Shown here: in pieces, positions 27,110 through 36,629 of the stretch | Layout: every line of letters starts with the position of its first letter | Numbering within the stretch: position 1 is the first letter of the stretch | NCBI RefSeq assembly: GCF_040833985.1 | Contig: NZ_CP162139.1 | Coordinates: 1,570,001 to 1,634,000 of the forward strand | DNA: 64,000 bases | Origin: Leptospira sp. WS4.C2 | GTDB lineage: Bacteria > Spirochaetota > Leptospiria > Leptospirales > Leptospiraceae | Direction of reading: 5' to 3' | Translations under genes and position numbers: made by a program | Notes under the pieces: generated by a model | The model's database searches: none | What the model was told of the DNA's origin: nothing | What the model saw: only the letters and a program-made list of their open reading frames with translations

Positions 27110-27634
27110 ATGAATCCCATTCGAATGAAAAAACTCGAATCGGAGATCATTCGCATTATCTCCACGGCTATTTTGGCAGGCAAGGTAAAAGACCCTCGGG
27201 TCTTTTTACCAAGTTTCCATCGAATTGAGATCAGCGAAGATCTGAAGTATGCAAAAATTTACTTCACTGCTCTTTGTAATAACAACGAAAGAAAAAAACT
27301 CACGCAAGGACTTGTTTCTTGTGCGGGGTTTCTCTCTTCCCTTGTGGGAAAAAACCTCCACCTTCATACCAACCCCAAGTTTAGTTTTGTCTGGGACAAT
27401 AACTACATCAAGAGTTTGGAAGTGAATCGCCTCATCGATGAATCTGCTCCCAAAACTCTGTTTGAAGAACTGCATGCAGGTGAAGACGAAACGGAATCGG
27501 AAGAGGGTGGGGACATGGATGAAGAATCTGAGAATACAAATTCGGATGACTCGGATTCAGAAGCGGAATCTGAAACATCAACTGAGGATTCAGAAAACGA
27601 TTCCGATTCCAACTCCAATTCGAAAACCACATAA
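27110..27634 (+). CDS. rbfA: Ribosome-binding factor A with acidic tail
   Basis: The 174-residue protein has the KH-like RbfA core in residues 1-110 (MKKLESEIIRIISTAILAG, VKDPRVFLPSFHRIEISEDL, then KYAKIYFTAL). It binds 30S precursors in late 16S rRNA maturation. The last 55 or so residues are almost only Glu, Asp, Ser, Thr and Asn, an acidic disordered tail not found in E. coli RbfA. It starts 10 bases after infB in the conserved operon. Confidence 0.94.
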   Translation: MNPIRMKKLESEIIRIISTAILAGKVKDPRVFLPSFHRIEISEDLKYAKIYFTALCNNNERKKLTQGLVSCAGFLSSLVGKNLHLHTNPKFSFVWDNNYIKSLEVNRLIDESAPKTLFEELHAGEDETESEEGGDMDEESENTNSDDSDSEAESETSTEDSENDSDSNSNSKTT

Positions 27635-27671
27635 CTACTTTTTCCATAATCATTGTTAGGTGATTTGTCCT

Positions 27672-28601
27672 ATGTCTAAAATCTACCAATCTGGATTTTT
27701 ATTTGTTTATAAACCACCTGGGATCACAAGTTCCGATTTAGTTTTAAAAACCAAACGCCTTCTCAAACAAAAGTCAATCGGCCACACGGGAACCCTCGAC
27801 CGGTTTGCCGAGGGCCTTCTTATTTTGCCCTGCGGCGACTACACTGCTTTTTCCCAAGTATTCCTTGGAAAAGACAAAACCTATTTTGCGGAAGTGGTTG
27901 TGGGGCTCCGCACCGATTCAGGAGATCCTGAGGGAGTGGTGGAAGTGGATGAAAGAGAAACTATCCTTCCTGTTTTTTCTTCCGAGTTTTCTAAAGAAAG
28001 ATTGGAAGAGGAACTCGGTGGGCTCACCAAACTCAAATCTCAAAAAGCTCCTAAAATTTCAGCCCTCAAAGTAGGTGGCAAACGCCAATCCGATCTAGTC
28101 CGGGAAGGGTCCGTTGTGGAAGAAAAGGAAAGGGCCATTTCGATCTACAAAGTATCCGAGATCCAAAGGACAGATCTTGGTTTTTCCTTTCGGATCCACG
28201 TGAGTTCTGGAACGTACATCCGAAAAATTGTTTTGGATCTATCGGACAAGTGGGGGATTCCGCTTTCCTTGGGGCGGCTTATCCGCGAATCCATCGGAGA
28301 ATTCGATTTAAACGGGGTAAAACCCCTGGAAGAAATCACCCATTTGGACCTACGCTCTTGGAAGGAAGTATTTCCGCTTCCCATCCGCATAGCCGACGAG
28401 GCGGAAAAAAAGGCCGTGATCCATGGGGGATACATTTGGGACAAACTCCCGAAGGCAGATGAAAATGGTTTTTATATCTTGGATTCTGACGAAACCACCA
28501 TCCTTGCTTGGTGTTCTTACGACGGGAAACCGGACCACATTCCCTACCGTTACAGAAAAGTATTTTTTGACCCTTCCTTAAAAATTATGTTTTCTAAATG
28601 A
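27672..28601 (+). CDS. truB: tRNA pseudouridine-55 synthase TruB
   Basis: The protein (309 residues from ATG 27672) has the TruB signatures FVYKPPGITSSDLV, KSIGHTGTLDRFAEGLLIL with the catalytic Asp, and YFAEVVVGLRTDSGDPEG. It isomerises U55 in the T-loop of tRNAs. Another start four codons upstream (27660) is possible but adds residues without homology. It lies between rbfA and rpsO as in many bacteria. Confidence 0.95.
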   Translation: MSKIYQSGFLFVYKPPGITSSDLVLKTKRLLKQKSIGHTGTLDRFAEGLLILPCGDYTAFSQVFLGKDKTYFAEVVVGLRTDSGDPEGVVEVDERETILPVFSSEFSKERLEEELGGLTKLKSQKAPKISALKVGGKRQSDLVREGSVVEEKERAISIYKVSEIQRTDLGFSFRIHVSSGTYIRKIVLDLSDKWGIPLSLGRLIRESIGEFDLNGVKPLEEITHLDLRSWKEVFPLPIRIADEAEKKAVIHGGYIWDKLPKADENGFYILDSDETTILAWCSYDGKPDHIPYRYRKVFFDPSLKIMFSK

Positions 28602-28627
28602 GACCTTCTTAAAATCTGGACACTGTT

Positions 28628-28894
28628 ATGATCACAAAAGAACAAAAACAGCAGATCATTGCTACTTTCGGTAGCAAACCAAACGACTCAGGTTCTGCAG
28701 AAGTACAAATCGCTCTTCTCGACTCTCGTATTAAAGACCTTACTGAACACTTCAAAGCTAATAAGAAGGACTTCCACTCTCGCCGCGGTCTAATCGCTAT
28801 GGTGAACCAGAGAAAGAGTTTGTTGGAATATCTAAAACGTTCCAACCTAGAAAGTTATAAAAAGCTGATTGAAAAACTCGGCCTTAGGAAATAA
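28628..28894 (+). CDS. rpsO: 30S ribosomal protein S15
   Basis: The 88-residue protein matches S15 along its full length ([21 protein letters not shown], then [21 protein letters not shown], ending [12 protein letters not shown]). It binds the central domain of 16S rRNA early in assembly. The rpsO-pnp order is the classical one; pnp starts 5 bases after its stop. Confidence 0.98.
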   Translation: MITKEQKQQIIATFGSKPNDSGSAEVQIALLDSRIKDLTEHFKANKKDFHSRRGLIAMVNQRKSLLEYLKRSNLESYKKLIEKLGLRK

Positions 28895-28899
28895 ATCCT

Positions 28900-30990
28900 A
28901 TGGCTACAGAGTTGACTGGTTCTTGGGGTAGAGACTCTATCACCATTGAGACCGGCAAGTGGGCGAAACAAGCTCACGGGTCGGTTGTATACAAAACCGG
29001 AAATTTAGTTCTCCTCGCCACTGTTTGTGCTGCGGAAGAACCAAAAGAAGGACAAGATTTTTTCCCACTTACTTGTGAATACACTGAGAAAGCCTACTCG
29101 GTAGGTCGTTTTCCTGGTGGATACTTCAAACGCGAAGCAAAACCTGCAGAACACGAAGTATTACTTTCCCGAATTTTAGATCGTCCCATTCGCCCTATGT
29201 TTCCAGAAGGGTACTTCTCTGAAGTACAACTTCTAGTACAAGTATTATCTGCAGACAAACAAGTTTCTGTCCAAGGGCATGCGATTAACGCAGCTTCGGC
29301 GGCACTTTCTGTTTCTTCCATTCCTTTTGCAGGCCCCATTGCTGGTGCTCGTATTGGTAGGATCGCTGGTGAATTCATTCTGAACCCCACAAACGAAGAG
29401 ATCACAAGATCTGATTTGGATTTGGTGGTTGCAGGGACAAAAGAAGCCATCGTTATGATCGAAGGGGAAGCAAGCGAAATCTCTAAAGAAGATATGATGG
29501 CTGCTCTCCGTTTTGCCCAAGAACAACTAAAAGTTGCTGTTGAGATGCAAGAGACTTTGGCGGCAAAAAATGGAACTGTCAAAAAAGAAGTCGTTTTAAA
29601 AACTCCTGACAAAGAACTTCTTAAAAAAGTTCGTGAGTTCGCCTACGACCGTTTGGCGGCTGCAAACAAAAATTCTGACAAAGCAAAACGTAATGATGAC
29701 ATCAAAGCCATCAACAAAGAAACAGTAGAACATTTTAAAACCCTACTGGCTCCAGAAGACAAATCAAAAGATATCAAACATTACTTACATGAATTAGAAT
29801 ACGAAGTGGTCCGCGAACTAGTGCTAAACGAAGGAATTCGTTTTGATGGTCGTAAAACCAATGAAATTCGTCAAATTTCTTGTGAGATTGATGTCCTTCC
29901 TGGACCTCATGGATCAGCAGTATTCACTCGAGGACAAACCCAATCCCTGGGTGTTGTGACTCTAGGAACTACTTCTGACAACCAAAGATACGAAACTTTG
30001 GAAGGTTCCAAAGAAAAGAACTTTATGTTGCATTACAATTTCCCTGCATTCTCTGTTGGGGAAGTTCGTAGAAATTCAGGCCCGGGCCGACGAGAAATTG
30101 GTCACGGAAACCTAGCAGAACGTGCGATTAAAAAAGTCCTTCCGACGCAAGTGGACTTTCCTTATGTGATTCGAATTGTTTCTGAAATTTTAGAATCCAA
30201 TGGTTCTTCTTCTATGGCTTCCGTTTGTTCGGGAACCTTGGCCCTTATGGCTGGGGGAGTTCCGATTTCTGGTGCCGTATCTGGAATTGCGATGGGGCTT
30301 TTCAGTGATGAAAAAGGTCGGTTTGCGGTTCTTTCTGATATCGCCGGAATCGAAGACCACTTCGGAGACATGGATTTCAAACTCGCAGGAACCAAAAAAG
30401 GCATCACTGCCTTCCAAATGGACTTAAAAGTCAATGGACTTGGTTTGGAAGTTTTACAAAAAGCCATCGAACAAGCAGAAGTGGGTCGCGATCATATCCT
30501 TGGGGAAATGAACAAAGCAATTTCTTCTGTCAAAGGCAATTTGAGTTTAAATGCACCGCGTATTACTCTGAAACAAATTCCGAAAGATCGAATTGGGGAG
30601 CTTATTGGTCCTGGTGGTAAAATGATCCGTGCGATCATCGAACAATCTGGTTCTGAGATTTCTGTAGATGACACGGGAAAGGTAACCATTGCCTCTCCAA
30701 GTGAAGAAGCGAAAGAAAAAGCCATTGCCATGATTGATGGAATCTTTGAAGAAATCGAAGTAGGAAGGATCTATGATGGTGTCATCAAACGAATCGCCGA
30801 CTTTGGTGCCTTTGTGGAAATTTTGCCAGGAAAAGAAGGCCTCTGTCACATATCTAAACTAGATGTGAAACGAGTGCAATCGGTTCGTGACATTGTTACC
30901 GAAGGGGACAAGATCCAAGTGAAAGTGATTTCCGTTGATAAAATGGGAAAAATCGACCTTTCCAGAAAGGATGTTCTTCTAGACAACTAA
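28900..30990 (+). CDS. pnp: Polyribonucleotide nucleotidyltransferase (PNPase)
   Basis: The 696-residue protein has two RNase PH-like domains (the second begins about residue 310 with [20 protein letters not shown]), the [20 protein letters not shown] phosphate-site region, then a KH domain ([20 protein letters not shown]) and an S1 domain ([23 protein letters not shown]). It degrades RNA 3' to 5' using phosphate. Length and domains are standard. A perfect hairpin lies between its stop and the next gene. Confidence 0.98.
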   Translation: MATELTGSWGRDSITIETGKWAKQAHGSVVYKTGNLVLLATVCAAEEPKEGQDFFPLTCEYTEKAYSVGRFPGGYFKREAKPAEHEVLLSRILDRPIRPMFPEGYFSEVQLLVQVLSADKQVSVQGHAINAASAALSVSSIPFAGPIAGARIGRIAGEFILNPTNEEITRSDLDLVVAGTKEAIVMIEGEASEISKEDMMAALRFAQEQLKVAVEMQETLAAKNGTVKKEVVLKTPDKELLKKVREFAYDRLAAANKNSDKAKRNDDIKAINKETVEHFKTLLAPEDKSKDIKHYLHELEYEVVRELVLNEGIRFDGRKTNEIRQISCEIDVLPGPHGSAVFTRGQTQSLGVVTLGTTSDNQRYETLEGSKEKNFMLHYNFPAFSVGEVRRNSGPGRREIGHGNLAERAIKKVLPTQVDFPYVIRIVSEILESNGSSSMASVCSGTLALMAGGVPISGAVSGIAMGLFSDEKGRFAVLSDIAGIEDHFGDMDFKLAGTKKGITAFQMDLKVNGLGLEVLQKAIEQAEVGRDHILGEMNKAISSVKGNLSLNAPRITLKQIPKDRIGELIGPGGKMIRAIIEQSGSEISVDDTGKVTIASPSEEAKEKAIAMIDGIFEEIEVGRIYDGVIKRIADFGAFVEILPGKEGLCHISKLDVKRVQSVRDIVTEGDKIQVKVISVDKMGKIDLSRKDVLLDN

Positions 30991-30995
30991 ACAGT

Positions 30996-31015
30996 CCCCA
31001 AACAATTGTTTGGGG
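30996..31015 (+). promoter_or_regulatory. Perfect 20-bp palindrome overlapping the peptidase ribosome site
   Basis: CCCCAAACAATTGTTTGGGG is a self-complementary sequence just after the pnp stop. Its last four G residues are part of the GGGGGGAG ribosome-binding site (31012-31019) of the M16 peptidase gene, so the folded RNA would partly hide that site. No U-tract follows, so it is not a classical terminator. Confidence 0.6.
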
Positions 31016-31026
31016 GGAGTAACCAA

Positions 31027-32307
31027 ATGGCATCCGTCATCGAATGCAAACGAACCGTTTTACCGAATGGGCTAACGGTTCTCTTCCAACCTATGAAACA
31101 CGCATCCTCTATGGGGGTGGGTGTTTTTTTGAAACAGGGCAGTCTTGCCGAAACCAATTCCGAACATGGTTACTTTCACTTTTTAGAGCACATGCTCTTT
31201 AAGGATACAGAGCGTCGGACCAGTAAAGACATTGCCGAATCCATTGAACGTGTGGGTGGGATTTTAAATGGATCCACTGGGCGCGAATACACGCAGTACT
31301 ATGTAGTTGCCATCAAAGACCAAGCGGAGCTTGCTTTTGAAATCCTTTCTGATATGTTATTTCGTCCCCTTTTTCGCAAAGAAGACATCAAAACAGAGAA
31401 GGGTGTCATTATGGAAGAGATGCGTTCCTATGAAGATGCGCCCGATGATTTTGTCTATGATTATTACTTTCGCAATATTTTTGGAAAGTCACCTTACGGG
31501 CGTGATATCATTGGAACCAAAAAATCAGTCACAGGTGTCAGTGAAAAATCCATCCGCAGTTTTTTTGAGAAACACTATTTTCCCAAAAATATGGTAATCT
31601 CTGTTTCTGGAAATTTTACTTGGGAAAAAATTTTAGACCTCACAAACAAATATTTTTCCTTTGAAAATCCTAAGGGTAAACATCCGACAGAACTCATCAT
31701 CCCTGCACCTAAGAAACATTATTCCAAACATCTGGAACGCCGAAAAATCGAACAGTTCCATATAATGCTTGGGGTGAATGGAAACAAAAGGGACTACCGA
31801 ACGGTCACTGTCACCCAACTCATCTCCACCATCCTGGGTGGGGGAATGGCATCACGACTCTTTCAAAACATCCGCGAAAAAGAAGGGCTTTGTTATAGTA
31901 TTTATAGTTTCCCTTCCTATTACAAAACAACAGGACTATTTTCCATCTCCTCAGCCACTTCCAAAGAGAAGGCAGCCCGTTGTGTGGAGCTCATTCTAAA
32001 AGAGTTAGAAAGTATTTCGAAAAATGGTTTTTCTAAATCAGAACTAGCAGATGCGAAATCAAACCAAATGGGTTCGATTGCCATCGGGTATGAACTCCCC
32101 GAGAACCGAATGAACAATATTGGCCTCCAAGAAATCTATTACGGAAAATACTTCTCATTGGAAGACCGAATGAAATCGATCAAGTCTGTGACCTTAGAGG
32201 AAATCAATGAGACCGCGAAACAGTTGTTTGATTTGAAAAAAGTGCATTTGTCTTGTGTGGGGGATATGTCGGAAAGTCAATTCTCCAAAATCCCGGTGCA
32301 GTTGTAA
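31027..32307 (+). CDS. M16-family zinc peptidase
   Basis: The protein (426 residues from ATG 31027) has the inverted zinc motif HFLEH in GYFHFLEHMLFKDTERR, with the distal Glu in EDIKTEKGVIMEEM. The second, inactive-type half carries the GGGMASRLFQNIREKEGLCY region. This is the PqqL/YmxG/mitochondrial-processing-peptidase-beta type often found after pnp and near dut. Cytoplasmic peptide degradation is likely. ATG 31027 is chosen over TTG 31006 because GGGGGGAG lies at 31012-31019. Confidence 0.93.
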   Translation: MASVIECKRTVLPNGLTVLFQPMKHASSMGVGVFLKQGSLAETNSEHGYFHFLEHMLFKDTERRTSKDIAESIERVGGILNGSTGREYTQYYVVAIKDQAELAFEILSDMLFRPLFRKEDIKTEKGVIMEEMRSYEDAPDDFVYDYYFRNIFGKSPYGRDIIGTKKSVTGVSEKSIRSFFEKHYFPKNMVISVSGNFTWEKILDLTNKYFSFENPKGKHPTELIIPAPKKHYSKHLERRKIEQFHIMLGVNGNKRDYRTVTVTQLISTILGGGMASRLFQNIREKEGLCYSIYSFPSYYKTTGLFSISSATSKEKAARCVELILKELESISKNGFSKSELADAKSNQMGSIAIGYELPENRMNNIGLQEIYYGKYFSLEDRMKSIKSVTLEEINETAKQLFDLKKVHLSCVGDMSESQFSKIPVQL

Positions 32308-32311
32308 ATTT

Positions 32312-32755
32312 ATGAAACCTCCCATTGTATCTCTCCAAATTGTAAATCCTGGGGCCGTCATTCCCGAATACAAAACACCTGGTTCTGCGGGTATGGACCT
32401 TTCGGCCTGTCTCACTGGTAATCTAATCCTTCCCAAAGGCGAAGTGGTCTTTGTCCCAACGGGCCTTGCCATGGCCATCCCCGATGGGTATGAAGGGCAA
32501 ATTCGCCCGAGAAGTGGGTTCTCTACGAAAAATAGAATCATCATGCCCAATAGTCCAGGAACCATCGATTCTGATTATAGGGGAGAAATTCTCATCCCTC
32601 TCCTCAATTTGAGTGGAGCTGACTTTGTCCTCGAACCGGGAACCCGTGTGGCCCAGATTGTGTTTCAAGCTGTGGGTCAGTTGAGCTTGCAAGTCGTGTC
32701 AGAACTTTCGACCACAGAAAGGGGATCCGGCGGATTTGGAAGCACAGGAAAATAA
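32312..32755 (+). CDS. dut: dUTP diphosphatase
   Basis: The 148-residue protein from ATG 32312 has all five trimeric dUTPase motifs: PGSAGMDLSA, RPRSGFSTKN (phosphate/uracil contact), GTIDSDYRGE with catalytic Asp, RVAQIVF, and the C-terminal GSGGFGSTG arm. It converts dUTP to dUMP, protecting DNA from uracil. The longer frame from 32255 would overlap the peptidase gene and adds unrelated residues. Confidence 0.96.
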   Translation: MKPPIVSLQIVNPGAVIPEYKTPGSAGMDLSACLTGNLILPKGEVVFVPTGLAMAIPDGYEGQIRPRSGFSTKNRIIMPNSPGTIDSDYRGEILIPLLNLSGADFVLEPGTRVAQIVFQAVGQLSLQVVSELSTTERGSGGFGSTGK

Positions 32756-32778
32756 GACATAACTCAGAAAAAAGACAC

Positions 32779-32805
32779 TTAGCTTTTTGTAAACTCTACC
32801 GATAG
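32779..32805 (+). promoter_or_regulatory. Possible sigma28-type promoter before flgG
   Basis: TTAG (32779-32782), 15 bases, then ACCGATAG (32798-32805) resembles the flagellar sigma28 pattern TAAA-N15-GCCGATAA, matching 6 of 8 at -10 but only 2 of 4 at -35. It lies 23 bases before the flgG ATG. Confidence 0.4.
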
Positions 32806-32827
32806 AAAGCTGTAGAGGTGCCTTTTT

Positions 32828-33625
32828 ATGATGCGATCCCTTTGGACCGGCGCTACCGGGATGATTGCCCAACAATTTCATATTGATACCGTTGCCAACA
32901 ACTTGGCCAACGTAAACACTACCGGTTTTAAAAAGAACCGTGTGGACTTTGAAGATTTAGTCTACCAACACCAAGTCCTTGCGGGAACTCCAGCCACCTC
33001 TGTTTCCGAAATTCCGACTGGTGTGAATGTGGGTCATGGGGTGAAAGTCGCCGCCACACAGAAGTTATTCGAAATCGGTTCTTTCCAAGCCACTGGAAAC
33101 AAACTCGACCTTGCCCTGACGGGGGAGATGGCATTCTTTAAAATCCAAATGCCTGACGGAACCTTTTCCTATTCGAGGGACGGATCTTTTAAGATCGATT
33201 CCAACCAACAAGTGGTCACCTCGAACGGATATCTACTCGAACCGCCCATCATCCTTCCAGAAAACGCCATCCTCAATACTCTTATGGTATCTGAAGAAGG
33301 GGAAGTCACAGTAAAAATTGGAAACGACATTCGTCCGACAACGATTGGCCAATTAGAACTCTACCGGTTTGTCAATCCAGCTGGTCTCCAAGCTGTGGGT
33401 AAAAACTTGTTTCGAGAAACTGTGGCTTCCGGTGCAGAAATTCCTGGAATGCCCTCGCAAGAAGGATACGGAAGTGTCCTCCAAGGATTTTTAGAAATGA
33501 GTAACGTAAAAATCGTAGAGGAGATGGTGAATATGATTGTGGCACAAAGGGCCTACGAATCCAATTCCAAAACCATCCAAACCTCGGATAACATGCTTTC
33601 TACGGCGATTGGTTTGAAACGTTAA
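32828..33625 (+). CDS. flgG: Flagellar distal rod protein FlgG
   Basis: The 265-residue protein has the rod/hook N-terminal signature MRSLWTGATGMIAQQFHIDT followed by VANNLANVNTTGFKKNR, and the C-terminal LEMSNVKIVEEMVNMIVAQR. Both termini form the coiled coils of the axial structure. Length (about 262 in enterics) and the following flgA, flgH, flgI and flgJ genes fix it as FlgG. The stop overlaps the flgA ATG (TAATG). Confidence 0.95.
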   Translation: MMRSLWTGATGMIAQQFHIDTVANNLANVNTTGFKKNRVDFEDLVYQHQVLAGTPATSVSEIPTGVNVGHGVKVAATQKLFEIGSFQATGNKLDLALTGEMAFFKIQMPDGTFSYSRDGSFKIDSNQQVVTSNGYLLEPPIILPENAILNTLMVSEEGEVTVKIGNDIRPTTIGQLELYRFVNPAGLQAVGKNLFRETVASGAEIPGMPSQEGYGSVLQGFLEMSNVKIVEEMVNMIVAQRAYESNSKTIQTSDNMLSTAIGLKR

Positions 33626-34566
33626 TGAAACTTTGGTTCCTCCTCTTTTTTAGTTTGGTTCTTTCTTTGTCACTCGGTGCAAAGGAAAAGGAGATTCGTC
33701 TCTATTTAAAACCCAAAACCATTGTGGGGAATAGTGAGATCCGTTTGTCTGATTTTACCAACTGGAAAGGAAACTGGAACCCAGTGTTGTTTCATAATTT
33801 ACCATCCCCTCTGGTTTTAGATCCGGAAGAATTAAAGGCATCGCTAAACTCTCGTTACAAAAAAGAAACGGGAGAAGATCTTTTTTTGGAAGTGATGGGA
33901 AAAGAAGGTATTCTACTTCCGAAAACAAGTGTTGTCGGAAAAAAAGATTTAGAACGAAGTCTTTGGAAAGAACTGCAAGAGTCTGTTGGTGGTTCTCTCG
34001 GTGAAGAAGGTAATTCCATTCGTTTGAGTTCCGAAAAAGATTCGATTCAGACCATCACTGGTACAAAACTCGTATGGCGTAATACGGGTCGCACCCTCCA
34101 TGCAGGAAAAAGACTTTTTCCCTTGGACTATTATTTTGAAGGGAAGATGGTGCACTCCGAATCCATTCCCTTTCTCATAGAAGAAAAGAAAAAAGCTTAC
34201 TTCACCACAAGAGAGATTCCCTCCAAAGCAGTCTTAACGGATGCCGACGTGGCTCTAAAAGAATTTTTTACCGCAGACCATAACAGAGAGTATATGGACG
34301 AAAGTCCTGTGGGAAAAACAGCTCTCGGAGTTCTCACAAGTGACACAGCCATTGAAAGAAAACAAGTGAGAACCTTACATACGATAGAGAGAGGACAAGA
34401 AGTCCAATTAGTATATACTGCCGGAAATTTATTATTAAAAATCAAAACAAGGGCACTTGGTTCTGGGAACCGTGGGGATGAAATCCAAGTTTTGAACTTA
34501 GCCTCGCAAAAAATCATCAAAGCCCGTGTGCAAAATGAAGGGATCTGCCTTCTGGAAGAGTTATAA
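33625..34566 (+). CDS. flgA: Flagellar P-ring assembly chaperone FlgA
   Basis: The 313-residue exported protein has a signal peptide (LWFLLFFSLVLSLSLGAKE) and C-terminal SAF-type domain with KAYFTTREIPSKAVLTDADV, ERGQEVQLVYTAGNLLLKIK and ALGSGNRGDEIQVLNLASQK, the family hallmark. It helps FlgI assemble into the P-ring in the periplasm. It is longer than E. coli FlgA (219) through an N-terminal region. It starts on the last base of flgG. Confidence 0.93.
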   Translation: MKLWFLLFFSLVLSLSLGAKEKEIRLYLKPKTIVGNSEIRLSDFTNWKGNWNPVLFHNLPSPLVLDPEELKASLNSRYKKETGEDLFLEVMGKEGILLPKTSVVGKKDLERSLWKELQESVGGSLGEEGNSIRLSSEKDSIQTITGTKLVWRNTGRTLHAGKRLFPLDYYFEGKMVHSESIPFLIEEKKKAYFTTREIPSKAVLTDADVALKEFFTADHNREYMDESPVGKTALGVLTSDTAIERKQVRTLHTIERGQEVQLVYTAGNLLLKIKTRALGSGNRGDEIQVLNLASQKIIKARVQNEGICLLEEL

Positions 34567-34573
34567 AGTTCTT

Positions 34574-35374
34574 ATGAAATCAAATATACATTTAGATTCA
34601 AAATCTAATTTAAATTCAGGTGCAAATGATCAATTTAATGTGGATCATAATCAGATTGTTATCACAAAAAGGATTTCCTTCGAGAGAACTTCACTGGGAA
34701 GGAAATTTGTCATTTCGATTTCTGAACTTGCAGCCATTAGTTTTTTGACTTTCACTTGTCTTTCTATTTTGTCCGCAGATTCCTTATGGAAAGACAAAGA
34801 TCCGTATTCGTATCCGAAAACCATCCAACCAGGAACGGTTGTCAAAGTAGTTTTAAAAAATGGACTTCGGGTAGAATACGAATCGGAATACAAAGCTACC
34901 TTTGATAATGATATCAAAACCGTTCCCGATAAAAAATTAGTCCCTGACCTACCGACTTATAATTCCAATTCCACTTATATGCGCTCCAAAGTGGGGAAAT
35001 CAAAATCCCAAGGCAAAGTAGTGGGTGTGATGGCGGTTCTTGTCACAGGGATTGATCCAGGGACAGGAAATTTGGAGCTTGAGGGAAGTAAGGTATTTAA
35101 CTTATCGGAAGAGAGGATTAACCTTCGTTTGTCGGGAACGATTTCCCCTGAAGATTTAGATAAAAATCGGTTTATTTCGAGTGATCTCATTGCCAACTTG
35201 CGAGTGGAATACCAAGGAACCTTAAATCCAAAAGAATTAACCAATCCCAATATCCAAATGAAACGAATTACCAATCCTGATGGAACGGTAACGGAAAAAG
35301 CGGAACTTTCTGAACCTGAAAAACAAGAAATTATCTTAAAGAATATCAAACGACTCTTAGGGGAAAGTGAGTGA
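34574..35374 (+). CDS. flgH: Flagellar L-ring protein FlgH with unusual N-terminus
   Basis: The protein (266 residues from ATG 34574) matches FlgH in its C-terminal two-thirds (SLWKDKDPYSYPKTIQPGTV, GVMAVLVTGIDPGTGNLELEG, NLRLSGTISPEDLDKNRFIS, LRVEYQG). Before this comes a polar stretch of about 40 residues and then the hydrophobic LAAISFLTFTCLSILSA. FlgH is normally a short-signal lipoprotein; here the Cys context (TFTC) is a poor lipobox. Spirochaete flagella are periplasmic, so an outer-membrane anchored L-ring is not needed, which could explain loss of lipidation. The start may be misplaced, but no standard start lies closer to the hydrophobic segment. Confidence 0.85.
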   Translation: MKSNIHLDSKSNLNSGANDQFNVDHNQIVITKRISFERTSLGRKFVISISELAAISFLTFTCLSILSADSLWKDKDPYSYPKTIQPGTVVKVVLKNGLRVEYESEYKATFDNDIKTVPDKKLVPDLPTYNSNSTYMRSKVGKSKSQGKVVGVMAVLVTGIDPGTGNLELEGSKVFNLSEERINLRLSGTISPEDLDKNRFISSDLIANLRVEYQGTLNPKELTNPNIQMKRITNPDGTVTEKAELSEPEKQEIILKNIKRLLGESE

Positions 35375-35378
35375 TCTA

Positions 35379-36629
35379 ATGGCTATAAAAGAAATGAGTC
35401 AAATTTACTTAAGTATTTTGCTATGGATCCAATCTTTCCGGAATCAATGGGATGGCAATTCAACTTGCAATAAAAGTTTCGATCGGAATAGGAAACGTAA
35501 ATCGATTACTAACAGTAAAATTTCTATACTCCGTAAAGAATTTAGTTTTGTATATCTCTTATCTTTGGTTCTTTTCAGTTTACATTCATTCCCGATATTT
35601 GCCGTCGAAACTCGCCTGAAAGATTTAGTGCGTATCGATGCCGTACGTGAAAACCAACTGACTGGTTTTGGTCTTGTGGTCGGACTGAATGGAACAGGGG
35701 ATACAAAAAATCCTCTCACTGAAGAAGCCTTACAAAACTATCTTGCGGGCCTTGGTGTGAATACAAAAAAGAATCTAAGGGATGTGAAAAACACAGCTTC
35801 CGTTCTTATCACTGCTAATGTTCCCGTCAATCTGAAAGAAGGCGATAAAATTGATATTTTAGTCTCTTCTCTTGGAGATGCACGTTCTTTGGAAGGAGGA
35901 GTGCTCTTACAATCTCCCCTCAAAGCAGGAAATGGTGAGACCATTGCGGTTGGCTCCGGCGTACTTGTGTTTGGTGGAAAAGAAAAAAAACGAGGTGGGT
36001 CCGATAAAAAGTCGGGATCCAATACGGCCCTTGTTCCCATGGGTGCCATTTTAGAAAAATCCGTTCCCAATGCCCCTATCACTAAATCGGTCAAACTGAC
36101 CTTACTCGAAAAAGACTACACAACGATGGGAGCCATTGTGGAAGCCATCACGAATGAACTTTCGATTGTTCCCGAGGTGGTATCTCCCACAGAAATTCTC
36201 GTTCCGCTTCCACTAAAAACTTCGGCTGTGAATGCAGCGGGGGAGATGGCTGCGGGTGAACCCAAATTAGATTTAGCCTTCCTCGCAAAATTAGAAAATT
36301 TAACTGTCAATTCCTCACCTGTAGCTCGGGTCGTGATCAACGAACGTACGGGAACCATTGTGATGGGAGCCAATATTGCGATTGATGAAGTGGCGATCTC
36401 CCAACAAGGTCTCACCATCCAGATTGCCAACCGTGACAAGGCTAGGTACTTCTTTCCCATCCAAGACGAGGGAAAAGGGGAATCGGTTTTCGTTTTAAAG
36501 GAGACCACCCAAGTCTCGGATGTTGTGGCAGCCCTCAACAAAGTGGGTGCCTCTACCCGGGATATCATTTCCATTCTGGAAGCTCTAAAAAAACAAGGGG
36601 CTTTAAAAGCAGAACTTGTGATTCAGTAA
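35379..36629 (+). CDS. flgI: Flagellar P-ring protein FlgI with N-terminal extension
   Basis: The 416-residue protein (ATG 35379; GTG 35367 is possible) has the FlgI core: TRLKDLVRIDAVRENQLTGF, then GLVVGLNGTGDTKN, KNTASVLITANVP, INERTGTIVMGANIAI and the end VGASTRDIISILEALKKQGA. It forms the periplasmic ring round the rod. The signal-like hydrophobic segment (FVYLLSLVLFSLHSFPIFA) begins only about 50 residues in, after a polar, basic stretch, the same oddity as in FlgH. It overlaps or abuts the flgH stop (35374). Confidence 0.9.
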   Translation: MAIKEMSQIYLSILLWIQSFRNQWDGNSTCNKSFDRNRKRKSITNSKISILRKEFSFVYLLSLVLFSLHSFPIFAVETRLKDLVRIDAVRENQLTGFGLVVGLNGTGDTKNPLTEEALQNYLAGLGVNTKKNLRDVKNTASVLITANVPVNLKEGDKIDILVSSLGDARSLEGGVLLQSPLKAGNGETIAVGSGVLVFGGKEKKRGGSDKKSGSNTALVPMGAILEKSVPNAPITKSVKLTLLEKDYTTMGAIVEAITNELSIVPEVVSPTEILVPLPLKTSAVNAAGEMAAGEPKLDLAFLAKLENLTVNSSPVARVVINERTGTIVMGANIAIDEVAISQQGLTIQIANRDKARYFFPIQDEGKGESVFVLKETTQVSDVVAALNKVGASTRDIISILEALKKQGALKAELVIQ

